Source: an archaeon (lineage in GTDB: Archaea; Nanobdellota; Nanobdellia; Woesearchaeales; GW2011-AR9). From it: DNA of 7,491 nucleotides. The first letter of the stretch is position 1. The number at the start of each line of letters is the position of its first letter. The notes under the pieces were generated by a model. That model saw only the letters and a list, made by a program, of their open reading frames with translations, did not search any database and was not told the origin of the DNA. The position numbers and the translations under genes were made by a program. The DNA lies in NCBI GenBank assembly GCA_020053615.1, contig JAGVMW010000013.1:1-7491 (forward strand), given 5' to 3'. This document shows positions 1-7,052 of this stretch, in pieces.

Positions 1-58
1 CTATCTACACACAAGTACTTTGTAGGATTATTCATAACAACAGAAGGAAGTTAAATTA

Positions 59-102
59 CTTCAGTATGGCGGTTATTTGAATTTATACGCAAAGCCCCTT
101 TG
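59..102 (+). pseudogene. Out-of-frame upstream remnant of the 100-909 gene
   Basis: Read from position 59 in the frame CTT-CAG-TAT-GGC-GGT, this stretch gives LLQYGGYLNLYAKPL (counting the codon before it). That fits the Q-G-G-Y block which, as I recall, lies upstream of the segment starting the 100-909 frame in related DPANN secreted proteins. The frame then runs into a stop within about 30 codons. The next gene's frame has its own upstream stop at 52-54. Adding one base to the CCCCTTT run at 95-101 would join the two frames into a continuous protein. Further upstream, a third frame (3-53) reads YTQVLC at its start, which could be the still earlier Cys-containing part, implying a second indel between about 24 and 58. 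Family resemblance is from memory. Pseudogene decay, a sequencing indel or programmed frameshifting would look the same here. Confidence 0.45.
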
Positions 103-909
103 GACTACTCGATTATTTTCTTCGATGACTTGATGCCTTATTATTATGCCGACGAAAAAATGATGCTTCTTTCTATTAATCATTCTGAGAGGGAATTAGA
201 GAGGTATCTCCAAGATAATCTACCAATATGTTTAGACAACTTTTCTATGTTTCAAGAAGAGGGCTACCAAATTACCGCTGGAAAAATTGAAATCAAAGCT
301 AAATTTAAAGGAAAAGTGATGATTGAATTAGATTATCCAATTATCATCAGCCAGGGAGTTTCTGTAATTGAACTTAATCATTTCTCCAATCAAATTAATT
401 TGGATTTACCAAAATATTTCTCTGTTTCTCAAAAGTTAGTGGAAACTAGTGTGGAAAAGCCCGGTTATGTTTGTTTGACTTGTATGGAAAATCTGGCTAC
501 CCAAGAAAACATGAGAATTGAATCTTATCCCATTCATGATCAATCATACTTTGAAAATGATATCGTTTGGTATCGACTGGAGGATAAACATCCCAAATCG
601 TTTGGTGGGTCTAATTTTTCTTTTGAATTTGTGATAGAATATGTGTCCCCAGAAATAGAAGAACAACTTCAAATTGAGGATATCCAAAATCTTGAAGGTA
701 ATGTTGGAGAACTGTTAACCTATTCAGTGAAAGCTAATCTAAATGAAGTGAAGTTTAAAGATGATACCGATTTGTTTGAAATCGGGAAAAACGGAGAAAT
801 TAGCTTTATTCCGACTTATGAACGAAAAGGAACACATTTCATTACCATTACTGCGGAGAGTGTTTCTGGTCAAACCGATCAGGAGCTATTTATCCTAAAA
901 ATCAGTTGA
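100..909 (+). CDS. Secreted/surface-type protein with C-terminal Ig/cadherin-like domain, N-terminus probably missing
   Basis: The frame encodes 269 residues from a TTG with no SD and no signal peptide, which is a poor start. I read it as the C-terminal part of a longer gene disrupted at 95-101. Residues 30-50 form an amphipathic stretch ending in L-P-I-C44-L. Residues 60-110 alternate polar and hydrophobic positions like beta strands. A C125-x-x-C128 pair follows. Residues 183-269 look like a dystroglycan/He_PIG-type Ig fold, with the pattern GNVGELLTYSV, then FEIGKNGEISFIP, then GTHFITITA, and a strand at the very end. Such domains usually mediate extracellular adhesion or protein contacts. 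I recall this layout, with a pilin-like N-terminal membrane anchor, in DPANN genomes, but no named family comes to mind. The stop lies 32 nt before the next gene. The coding frame is solid; the start and the intactness of the gene are doubtful. Confidence 0.7.
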   Translation: MDYSIIFFDDLMPYYYADEKMMLLSINHSERELERYLQDNLPICLDNFSMFQEEGYQITAGKIEIKAKFKGKVMIELDYPIIISQGVSVIELNHFSNQINLDLPKYFSVSQKLVETSVEKPGYVCLTCMENLATQENMRIESYPIHDQSYFENDIVWYRLEDKHPKSFGGSNFSFEFVIEYVSPEIEEQLQIEDIQNLEGNVGELLTYSVKANLNEVKFKDDTDLFEIGKNGEISFIPTYERKGTHFITITAESVSGQTDQELFILKIS

Positions 910-910
910 A

Positions 911-918
911 CTTAAAAA
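911..918 (+). promoter_or_regulatory. Candidate archaeal TATA box for the 942-4322 gene
   Basis: CTTAAAAA starts two bases after the previous stop codon. Its centre is about 27.5 nt upstream of the ATG at 942, the spacing expected between an archaeal TATA box and a transcription start that coincides with the start codon (a leaderless mRNA). The 20 nt before the ATG carry no GGAG/GGTG SD, which agrees with leaderless initiation. In AT-rich DNA such a box is easy to find by chance. Confidence 0.4.
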
Positions 919-941
919 GAATCAAATAATAACCTCTAACA

Positions 942-3900
942 ATGAAAAAAATATTAATGTTGGGATTGGCGATTATGATCTTAAGTTATTGTTCGTCCTT
1001 TTTATTAGCTGATGATACAATGACTTTAAATCAGTTCAATAACGATCCTACAACGGAAAATTTCAATAAGCTTAGTCCTACAGATCAACAAGTTTATGTA
1101 AGTCAACTAACTTTCACTGGAGATACTGACTTGCAAATTGCTACAGAGTATTTTTCTAGTTCTACCAATGTTAATGTTAATAAATTGACTTTTGGTAAGT
1201 TCATGAAACATCAAGGAGTAAATTTAGTAATTGAAGAAGGTCATGGGATTACAGATTATGATCAAAATGGGGCTTTAACCGGAGCTAATGGAAATATTAA
1301 TGATATTTATCTGTTAGTTAATACTAATATTCAAATTAAAGTTGATCACGATGGGAATATTATTTTAATTGATTCAAAGAAAAAAGAGTGGGAATTTAAA
1401 GGGGACTTAAAAGTTAGTGAAAAAGGTAATCAGCCTCTTCTGGAGTTGAATCAGGGAACAATTGCTGGTAAGAATGTGGAGGATGGACAGTTTGTAATTT
1501 CTGATGGGAAATTAACTGGAAGTGCGAGCAGCTTTGGAGGACTCAAATTTTCAGGATCATCTCCGTTTAATTTTGATTTGGATAAAAACCAATTGACTTT
1601 AGTTAATGCAAATGTTGAAAGCATCTCTCCAGAAACGGATTTGACAATTTATGGTAAAAACGTGATTCTACCTAAAGTGGATAAGATTAATGAAGGAACT
1701 TTAATTTTTAAGAATGGTCGAGCAGTTAAAGTTGGCAGTAATTCTGATGTAATAGTTGGTGGTTTTAATCATATTATCAAGTCTGAAAAAGGGTTGAATT
1801 TACTTTATGCCGAAAGTCCTGAACTAACTCAACTAAAACAGAATGAAGAAGCTGAGTTAGTAGCAGTTTCTGATAAATATTTTGGCAAAAATGGGCCATC
1901 AATTTCAGTTAAAGACATTGAGGAACTGGTCATCAGCAAACGTGAGGAAATTGATATTCTTCTCACACAAAATTTGGGAGTCCTAGATGAAATTTCCAGA
2001 ATTCAAGAGACGTTATTTGAACCTCAGGAAGTGGCTAGTCTCGAGGGAGGAGGCAAACTAACTAAAGGATTAGGAGAATTAATTCTTCAGCAGGAAGAAC
2101 TGCAACAAAAAATAGAAACGGCGGAAACTGCTCTTAAGAGTACCACTGATAAATACTTGCCTTTCTTGATTGATAGAGCAGAAATACAAAAGAAATATCA
2201 ACAGGAAAGAGATAAAGCCTACAATCAAAATGTTATTTCTCAGCTAAAACCTACTGGAGAAAATTATTTCATTTATGGTAATCGCCGAATCTGGTTAGGT
2301 GGAGAAGGGTTTATTTCTAAAACAGAAGATAATAATGATATCTTTCCCGAGTTCAAGAAGGAGAATTTTCATGGTTTGACAAAAACAAGCTTAGGACAAT
2401 TAGAATTCCGACCACAAGGGGGAGAGATGGATTTAGAGAAAGTCTCCCGTGACGGTCAACCATTAGCTTTATACACCAAAATGAATGGTCAAGGTCAGAT
2501 AAATAATGGTAAGTGGGAATTCTCTACCGATGGAACAGAAATTTATGGGAAAACTGTGATTGATGACCCAACCGGAGTAGAAAACCTCGTTTCCTCAGAT
2601 ATGAGATTTGAATACTTAACATCTAGTGAAGAGAAGAAAGTCTATGATTTGGATGTTGATTCTACTTATTCATTGCCTTTGACACTTGAAGAAGAGAGAG
2701 GATTGCTAGATGAAAAAGGCAAAATAGAAACAGAGTTATCCCAACTAATTAAACGGGTAGGTGAGACAAATATTAAAGAATTTAAAGAAACGGATGATGA
2801 AATAACTTCTCTTATCGGTGGTCCGCGCGAGCCGGAAACTTTACTTTACTGGCAAGGGCAGTTAGCCAGAGCTTTGAAAAACCCAAAATCATCTAAATCT
2901 GAACAAGAAAACATTGTGAGTAACATAAAAGATAATATTCAGAAGGTTCAAACCAAAGTAAATACTCTCCTCCAGAAAAAAACAAATTTAATCGGGAAAA
3001 ATGAAGGGGGTAGCCTAATAAAAACATATAGTCAAAAAGAAGACAGAATAGAAGAGATAGAATTCAAATTAAATCATCAAATTGGAGTAGGAGTGGATAA
3101 AACCGGAGCTTTTGGCCAGGTGATTAGCTCTGATAATGGTGATACCAAGTTGAGTTATCAAGAATTTATAGAAGGTTTTCCAGTAATTAAAAATGATAAT
3201 ATTTACAAGTATTCGACCGAAATCTACAAACCAGAAGCTGGAGTTACAGTTGGTGGAAGCAGATTAAACGTTCCGGAAATTCAAGAAACCAATACTGACC
3301 TACTTCAATTGGATATTCTTAGTGCCAGCCAAGAATGTATTGATACTCAATTTAGGCTGGCTTACGAGTATGCAATGGATACTGGAAAAGATATATGTTA
3401 TGACAATGGAAAAACTTGCCTAAAAGATTCATCATTTAAAAAAGATCCTCAAAAATTCATCAAGCAATGGATGAAACAAAGAGGAGTAGCAAATTATATT
3501 CAAGGTGGTAAATCACAAATAAAAGATTCCAATCGATGGGATCATGATATTGAGATAGTTTCTCCCTCAGATATGCGGCCAGGAGATGTAATTCTTCTTG
3601 ACCGAGGGCATGCTATTGGTGTTAAAGAAGTTTTGGAAGTTCCTCCAGGCAGTGGGAATAAATATTATAAACAATTCGCTGGAAGTATGCCCGCTATAAG
3701 TGCTCATGTTTATACTGACCTGACTGATGTTAATTCTTTAAGATATGACCAACTAAAAGGAGATGTTCCGGTTATCTTCCGTTGGAAATTCAGCGGAGAA
3801 GGAGTCGAACCAAAAGAAGTGACTAAAACAGTGAAGCAGTTACCGCTAGTGGCGGGAGAGGTTGGAGGAGTGGCACCAAAACCAGTAGAAGCGCCACAGC

Positions 3901-4322
3901 AGCCAGTTCAACCGGAAAAAGATAAAGTGACAGTACCACCAGTAATGGTTGAAGAACCTTCTCCTCCTCCAGAAGTTATAGAGCCAGCAGAAACAGTTGA
4001 ACCAGCCGAGGAACAACCTCCTGTTTTGCCAGCAAAAGAAGAAATTGAACCGGAGGCAGAACCAGCAGTTGAGCCATCACCTGTTCAGCCAGCAACAATC
4101 AATCCTGTTGCGATTGTTTCTCCTCCACTCGTAATATCCGAAGGAATAACTGTAAAAACTGGAAAAGAATTATTTGGTAAACTTTCCCGCTGTCCGTCTT
4201 GTACATATTGGAAAGAAAATGGCGAATTTAAAGCTGCTAGCCCAAACAATATTCCTTTTACATTAAGTCCAAAACAGATTAGTCAGTTATCTAAAGTAGA
4301 AAAACAAGGGAAATTGGATTAA
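942..4322 (+). CDS. Giant secreted multidomain protein with NlpC/P60- or CHAP-like Cys/His domain
   Basis: This 1126-residue protein begins with a clear signal peptide (MKK, hydrophobic core, likely cleavage after A23). Residues 24 to about 320 are Gly/Asn-rich short strands resembling a beta-helix. Residues about 326-430 and 577-687 are Glu/Lys/Gln-rich helices, probably coiled coils, separated by a second beta-rich segment. Residues 790-945 carry C799 at the start of a helix (QECIDTQFRLAYEYA), a P880-G-D-V-I-L-L motif and H890 in GHAIGV. That order matches Cys-His amidase/peptidase domains, though the fold assignment is inferred. C819 and C826 could form a disulfide. Residues about 977-1062 are a Pro/Glu/Val linker. 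The tail carries C1084-P-S-C1087. No C-terminal membrane anchor is seen, so it is probably released or attached non-covalently. The ATG at 942 is chosen because it gives the signal peptide directly and lies about 28 nt from a TATA-like box. A substrate is not evident. Confidence 0.85.
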   Translation: MKKILMLGLAIMILSYCSSFLLADDTMTLNQFNNDPTTENFNKLSPTDQQVYVSQLTFTGDTDLQIATEYFSSSTNVNVNKLTFGKFMKHQGVNLVIEEGHGITDYDQNGALTGANGNINDIYLLVNTNIQIKVDHDGNIILIDSKKKEWEFKGDLKVSEKGNQPLLELNQGTIAGKNVEDGQFVISDGKLTGSASSFGGLKFSGSSPFNFDLDKNQLTLVNANVESISPETDLTIYGKNVILPKVDKINEGTLIFKNGRAVKVGSNSDVIVGGFNHIIKSEKGLNLLYAESPELTQLKQNEEAELVAVSDKYFGKNGPSISVKDIEELVISKREEIDILLTQNLGVLDEISRIQETLFEPQEVASLEGGGKLTKGLGELILQQEELQQKIETAETALKSTTDKYLPFLIDRAEIQKKYQQERDKAYNQNVISQLKPTGENYFIYGNRRIWLGGEGFISKTEDNNDIFPEFKKENFHGLTKTSLGQLEFRPQGGEMDLEKVSRDGQPLALYTKMNGQGQINNGKWEFSTDGTEIYGKTVIDDPTGVENLVSSDMRFEYLTSSEEKKVYDLDVDSTYSLPLTLEEERGLLDEKGKIETELSQLIKRVGETNIKEFKETDDEITSLIGGPREPETLLYWQGQLARALKNPKSSKSEQENIVSNIKDNIQKVQTKVNTLLQKKTNLIGKNEGGSLIKTYSQKEDRIEEIEFKLNHQIGVGVDKTGAFGQVISSDNGDTKLSYQEFIEGFPVIKNDNIYKYSTEIYKPEAGVTVGGSRLNVPEIQETNTDLLQLDILSASQECIDTQFRLAYEYAMDTGKDICYDNGKTCLKDSSFKKDPQKFIKQWMKQRGVANYIQGGKSQIKDSNRWDHDIEIVSPSDMRPGDVILLDRGHAIGVKEVLEVPPGSGNKYYKQFAGSMPAISAHVYTDLTDVNSLRYDQLKGDVPVIFRWKFSGEGVEPKEVTKTVKQLPLVAGEVGGVAPKPVEAPQQPVQPEKDKVTVPPVMVEEPSPPPEVIEPAETVEPAEEQPPVLPAKEEIEPEAEPAVEPSPVQPATINPVAIVSPPLVISEGITVKTGKELFGKLSRCPSCTYWKENGEFKAASPNNIPFTLSPKQISQLSKVEKQGKLD

Positions 4323-4330
4323 AGAAAATA

Positions 4331-4370
4331 CAATTAAAGAAAACAAGTTATTTCTTACTTTATTTAATTG
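4331..4370. terminator. AT-rich dyad with T-runs between convergent genes
   Basis: CAATTAAA at 4331-4338 is an exact inverted repeat of TTTAATTG at 4363-4370, and GAAA/TTTC can add an inner helix. The 41-nt gap between the two stop codons has T-rich tracts on both strands: TTATTTCTTACTTTATTT on the plus strand, and TTGTTTTCTTT then TTTTCTTT on the minus strand. Archaeal termination relies mainly on such oligo-T tracts, so this is a plausible bidirectional terminator. The stem has almost no GC and overlaps the end of the minus-strand gene, so the hairpin itself may be incidental. Confidence 0.45.
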
Positions 4371-5551
4371 CGCCATCTTCGAATTTCAACCGGAGTACCA
4401 AAAGCATCGCACATCTTCTCTATTTCTGGAACATTACCCAAAGTATGCAAAACTAAGTCATCACAATCCAGAACTTTATTACCGTTATCTCTATAAAGAG
4501 CAGCGACATGCCTATAATAAAAAACAAGATCTCCTTCATTAACAGTGAAATAATTTATTTCTTCCTCTCTTTCATTATGAATTGTTCTATCATCATGTTT
4601 TTGGCTGATGGTAACTATTGGTTTGGTGTATCTGCTTCTTTTTAACCCCTCAGACCAAGTATAAGATAATTCTTGATGTCCAGCTCTTCGCCAGCCATAA
4701 AGAACAAAATCAGTGCAGTCAGAGCCAACTTGACCATCAATTTGTGAAGTAACACTTCCCCAAATATAAGGTGTGTTAAACATTTCAAAGAGATAGTCTG
4801 TCCAAGAATCAGTATCTGGTCTAAAAGAAACACGAATTACTTTTTCACTTAAACCTCCACTACGTAAACTTTCTTTGCTGGGAGTGTTTAATACCATCGT
4901 TTGATATTTAAACCGAGCGGTGTAATGCATTACTCCAAGACCAGACTGCAGAAAAGGGAATTGGTCTTGGTAAAAATCGGGATGGACATTCACTTTTACT
5001 TCCCAATCCTGGCTAATTGGAACTTCAACATAATAAATCGGATTGGATTTGCTTACATAAGAATAACTCTTTTCCATAGGCTCAACTTTTGAGATTTCAA
5101 TTTCTGGCTTTGGTAAAGAAGAGGGCCAATTTTTAACTTGGTCTGATGATATTTTCTCTCCATCTATCTTAATTTTCTTGGCAGAGGTATAAAAGACCGT
5201 TTCCTCACCAACTTTAGCTTTTAGAACTAAGTAAAGTTCGGTCTTTTGGCTATCTTTGGCAAATTTTGGACGTTGGTCAGCAAATTCATTCTGGCCAATA
5301 ATTTGAGTGACAAGATAAATCTGTAGGGGTATGATTTCTAATCCATTAGGTAATTCTTTTTCAGGTGATTCTATTCTTGAAATCTCTGTTTCTCCACCTA
5401 TTTTTTGTTCTAAAGTCTGAATTGATGGGGGCATAGGATTAGAAATCGGGTTAGATTGTTCAAAATGGTCGAGAATAGGATATTGCAAAGAGAAGAGCAA
5501 AGATAGAGAGGAAACTAATTGATTAAGCATGGTACCAGAACGATTGAACAT
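4364..5551 (-). CDS. NlpC/P60-like Cys-His hydrolase, probably exported
   Basis: The frame encodes 395 residues. The C-terminal part (about 255-395) has the NlpC/P60 layout: FNTPYIWGS, then GSDC279TDFV with the expected Cys nucleophile at the start of a helix, then EGDLVFYYRH348VAALY with the catalytic His on a strand. D362, or less likely H369, stands where the third catalytic residue is expected. Family members cleave peptide or amide bonds, in bacteria usually those of peptidoglycan. If the host is a peptidoglycan-free archaeon, the target may be a neighbour's wall or a different bond. Residues about 75-250 are beta-rich and I do not recognise them. The N-terminus has a hydrophobic stretch (LVSSLSLLFSL), a weak signal peptide. 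The ATG at 5551 supplies an Arg before it. The internal ATG at 5530 fits a leaderless start from the TATA-like box at 5556-5563 and would give 388 residues. Numbering here uses 5551. Confidence 0.8.
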   Translation of the reverse strand: MFNRSGTMLNQLVSSLSLLFSLQYPILDHFEQSNPISNPMPPSIQTLEQKIGGETEISRIESPEKELPNGLEIIPLQIYLVTQIIGQNEFADQRPKFAKDSQKTELYLVLKAKVGEETVFYTSAKKIKIDGEKISSDQVKNWPSSLPKPEIEISKVEPMEKSYSYVSKSNPIYYVEVPISQDWEVKVNVHPDFYQDQFPFLQSGLGVMHYTARFKYQTMVLNTPSKESLRSGGLSEKVIRVSFRPDTDSWTDYLFEMFNTPYIWGSVTSQIDGQVGSDCTDFVLYGWRRAGHQELSYTWSEGLKRSRYTKPIVTISQKHDDRTIHNEREEEINYFTVNEGDLVFYYRHVAALYRDNGNKVLDCDDLVLHTLGNVPEIEKMCDAFGTPVEIRRWRN

Positions 5552-5555
5552 TTAC

Positions 5556-5563
5556 TTTATAAA
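5556..5563 (-). promoter_or_regulatory. Candidate archaeal TATA box (TTTATAAA)
   Basis: The 30-nt gap between the rpe stop and the hydrolase gene holds TTTATAAA on the minus strand, preceded by a purine-rich CCAAAAGA that could be the BRE. Its centre is about 28-29 nt from the ATG at 5530 but only about 8 nt from the ATG at 5551. If it is used, the transcript would begin near 5533-5530 and the real start would be the inner ATG. It would also make the hydrolase gene a unit separable from the rpiB-rpe operon. Confidence 0.45.
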
Positions 5564-5581
5564 TCTTTTGGTGTTTTGTTA

Positions 5582-6214
5582 TTATACAGTAGTTATGCTT
5601 TTAGTTAATTTATTTACTGCTTCTTTCGGCTTTTCAGCTTTGGTAGTATAACTTCCAGAAACAAAATAATCTGCTCCCGCTCTGACTGCCAGCTTAATCG
5701 TGTCCGGATTCATGCCCCCATCAACAATTACTTTAACTTTTGGAGCGAGCTTCTTAATCTGCGTTATCTTCTTCAACTGCTTCGGCAGAAACTTACTCCC
5801 ATAAAAACCAGGATGTACAGTAAGGACTAAAACGTAATCAATATGTTTCAGAAAAGATTTAATTTGATTGACTTTAGTTTCTGGTTTAATAGCAACTGCT
5901 ACTTTTCTTTGAGTTTGTTTCATCCAATGATAATACCGTTCAAAATCTTTCAGCTCTTCAAATTGCGGAATAAATAACTCTATCTTCTTCCAATGAGTTT
6001 TAATCCATGCTTCTGGATGCTTAATCATTAGATGCGCATTGTACTTAAACTTAGAACTCAACTTAAACTTAAAATTCAGAGAATGATTCGGAGCAAATTT
6101 TCCGTCAACAATATCCAGATGCAAAACTTTAACAGTATTTTTCAGATGGTTTAAATCCGCATCTAACTCTTTTTGATTCTTCGCTACAATGGAAGGAAAG
6201 ATTAGTTGTGCCAT
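5582..6214 (-). CDS. rpe: Ribulose-phosphate 3-epimerase
   Basis: This 210-residue TIM-barrel enzyme interconverts D-ribulose-5-phosphate and D-xylulose-5-phosphate in the cytoplasm, in the non-oxidative pentose phosphate pathway. Family motifs appear in order: FPSI (S8), LH32LD34IVDGKFAPN, AH61LMI, LTVHPGFYGSKF (132-142), VDGGMNP with D165, and GADYFVSGSY, the phosphate-binding end. H32, D34, H61 and D165 match the four metal/acid-base residues of the family. Two departures stand out: the usual V-N-P-G is V-H-P-G, and the usual H-x-E segment in mid-barrel is replaced by FIPQFEEL. The length is slightly below the usual 215-230. The ATG is one base after the upstream stop (TAACATG); a GGGGGT lies 11 nt ahead, so reinitiation or weak SD use is likely. 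It shares the strand and probably the transcript with rpiB. A divergent member with shifted sugar specificity is possible. Confidence 0.88.
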   Translation of the reverse strand: MAQLIFPSIVAKNQKELDADLNHLKNTVKVLHLDIVDGKFAPNHSLNFKFKLSSKFKYNAHLMIKHPEAWIKTHWKKIELFIPQFEELKDFERYYHWMKQTQRKVAVAIKPETKVNQIKSFLKHIDYVLVLTVHPGFYGSKFLPKQLKKITQIKKLAPKVKVIVDGGMNPDTIKLAVRAGADYFVSGSYTTKAEKPKEAVNKLTKSITTV

Positions 6215-6215
6215 G

Positions 6216-6392
6216 TTATCTGGTTACCCCCGCAACAACCTTTACAAACAATCCAAAAGAAAGGGCAATAATTGTCAAACTCCATTCTATCGGTTGAAAA
6301 CAATTTGTATTCATAACCGTGGCGAGAATAAACAAGATGACCAACCCATCAATCAACTCACTAATCCATTCCAATAAAGGGTTAAAATTCAT
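6216..6392 (-). CDS. 58-aa membrane microprotein B' (copy upstream of rpe)
   Basis: Two hydrophobic segments (about residues 13-27 and 38-54) are joined by a short loop with T-N-C31-F, suggesting a two-helix membrane hairpin. The ATG at 6392 lies one base after the stop of the preceding small gene (TAATATG) and the stop lies one base before the rpe ATG, so all three are probably translationally coupled. A TTG at 6407 would add five residues but overlaps the previous gene and has no advantage. The protein resembles the 62-aa product at 7053-7241: both have E12-L13, T-x-C-F in the loop, T-I in the second hydrophobic segment and a G-V-T near the end. I do not recognise a named family. Function unknown; its place next to rpe, mirroring its relative next to rpiB, is the main clue. 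Confidence 0.65.
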   Translation of the reverse strand: MNFNPLLEWISELIDGLVILFILATVMNTNCFQPIEWSLTIIALSFGLFVKVVAGVTR

Positions 6393-6393
6393 A

Positions 6394-6507
6394 TTATAGC
6401 CAACCAATAGACCTCAGTAATCCATACAATGCTACTAACACCCCTAATAATCCTACTACCAATGCAACCCAGTTAAGTATTTCTTTAGTTTTTTTGTTCA
6501 ATTTCAT
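6394..6507 (-). CDS. 37-aa single-span membrane microprotein A' (copy after rpiB)
   Basis: The product starts MKLNKKTKEILNW and continues as one hydrophobic helix (WVALVVGLLGVLVALYGLL) with a short RSIGWL tail: a basic N-terminus plus one membrane span. I chose the ATG at 6507 because GGAG at 6516-6519 lies 8 nt ahead of it. The ATG at 6513 would give 39 residues and overlap the rpiB stop as ATGA, but leaves only 2 nt to the GGAG. The sequence closely resembles the 32-aa product at 7242-7340: both share KKTK(E/D)I, a Trp three residues after that Ile, then L-x-V-G within the helix, with 12 identities in about 30 aligned residues. It is followed one base later by B'. Small proteins of this form are, from memory, frequent in DPANN genomes. 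Function unknown. Confidence 0.65.
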   Translation of the reverse strand: MKLNKKTKEILNWVALVVGLLGVLVALYGLLRSIGWL

Positions 6508-6509
6508 TT

Positions 6510-7025
6510 TCATTGCTCCAGCTTCTTAATCTTATTAATTCTGCGCACATGCTTCTCCTCTCCTGGAAAAGGCGTCTCTAAGAATCGTTGCATCAATTTA
6601 GTGCTGTAATGAGCCGTATGATCCCAACCAGAGAGACAAATGATATTAGCATCATTATGCTGCCGGGAAAGATTTACTTCTTTAAATGACCAAGGCACTA
6701 CTGCTCTTATTCCTTTCACTTTATTAGCAGTAATGCACATTCCATGGCCTGAACCACAAACTAGAATACCTTGTGTTCCTTCTTTTGCCACCCTTTTAGC
6801 CAACTTACCGGCAAAATCTGGATAATCATCATTAGGATCTTTAATTGTGTTTCCAAGATCTTCATATTCTATTTGGTGGTGAGCAAGCCATTTTTTAATT
6901 TTTTCTTTCAGCTCAAAGCCAGCATGATCGGCTCCAATATAAATTTTCTTCCCATGATGAACAATAACCCTATCTTCTTCATCTGCAAACTGCTTCTTTC
7001 CTAACAATTTATGTAATATTCCCAT
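6510..7025 (-). CDS. rpiB: Ribose-5-phosphate isomerase B (RpiB/LacAB family)
   Basis: RpiB interconverts ribose-5-phosphate and ribulose-5-phosphate in the cytoplasm, supplying the substrate of the RPE encoded downstream. The 171 residues show the family motifs: IGAD33HAGFELK, DDYPDFA (66-72), GILVC90GSGHGM with the catalytic Cys, ANKVKGIRA (100-108), LSRQH123NDAN with the ring-opening His, and RRINKI near the end. Two points are unusual. Residue 94 is His where the loop GTG(I/V)GM normally has a hydrophobic residue. About 26 residues precede the usual N-terminal strand; this extension is charged and ends in VHHGKK. The start is supported by GGTGA at 7032-7036, 6 nt from the ATG at 7025, so the extension is probably real. 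A membrane-microprotein pair precedes the gene (27-nt gap) and a second pair follows it. A LacA/LacB-type sugar isomerase is the main alternative, less likely given the rpe partner. Confidence 0.92.
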   Translation of the reverse strand: MGILHKLLGKKQFADEEDRVIVHHGKKIYIGADHAGFELKEKIKKWLAHHQIEYEDLGNTIKDPNDDYPDFAGKLAKRVAKEGTQGILVCGSGHGMCITANKVKGIRAVVPWSFKEVNLSRQHNDANIICLSGWDHTAHYSTKLMQRFLETPFPGEEKHVRRINKIKKLEQ

Positions 7026-7052
7026 TTTTTATCACCTTTTTTTTGATACTCA

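Noticed and set aside
1..54. C-terminal end of a separate upstream gene (frame ending TAA at 52-54, KYFVGLFITTEGS)
   Set aside because: Possible, but too short to support, and the other two frames give better continuity with the 100-909 protein.
4642..5092. Overlapping 63-codon frames inside the hydrolase gene (4642-4833 minus and 4901-5092 plus)
   Set aside because: They lie within the strongly supported NlpC/P60-like gene, lack SDs and show no family features; they are out-of-frame shadows.
6189..6377. 62-codon plus-strand frame opposite microprotein B'
   Set aside because: Its composition is polar and low in structure; the minus-strand frame has paralogy to 7053-7241 and tight coupling to neighbours.
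6393..6407. TTG start at 6407 for microprotein B'
   Set aside because: The ATG at 6392, one base after the preceding stop, fits the coupled pattern seen at the other junctions; the extra residues add nothing to the match with its paralogue.
6640..7004. Plus-strand frames opposite rpiB (6640-6825 and 6771-7004)
   Set aside because: They are antisense to conserved RpiB motifs and have no promoter or SD support.
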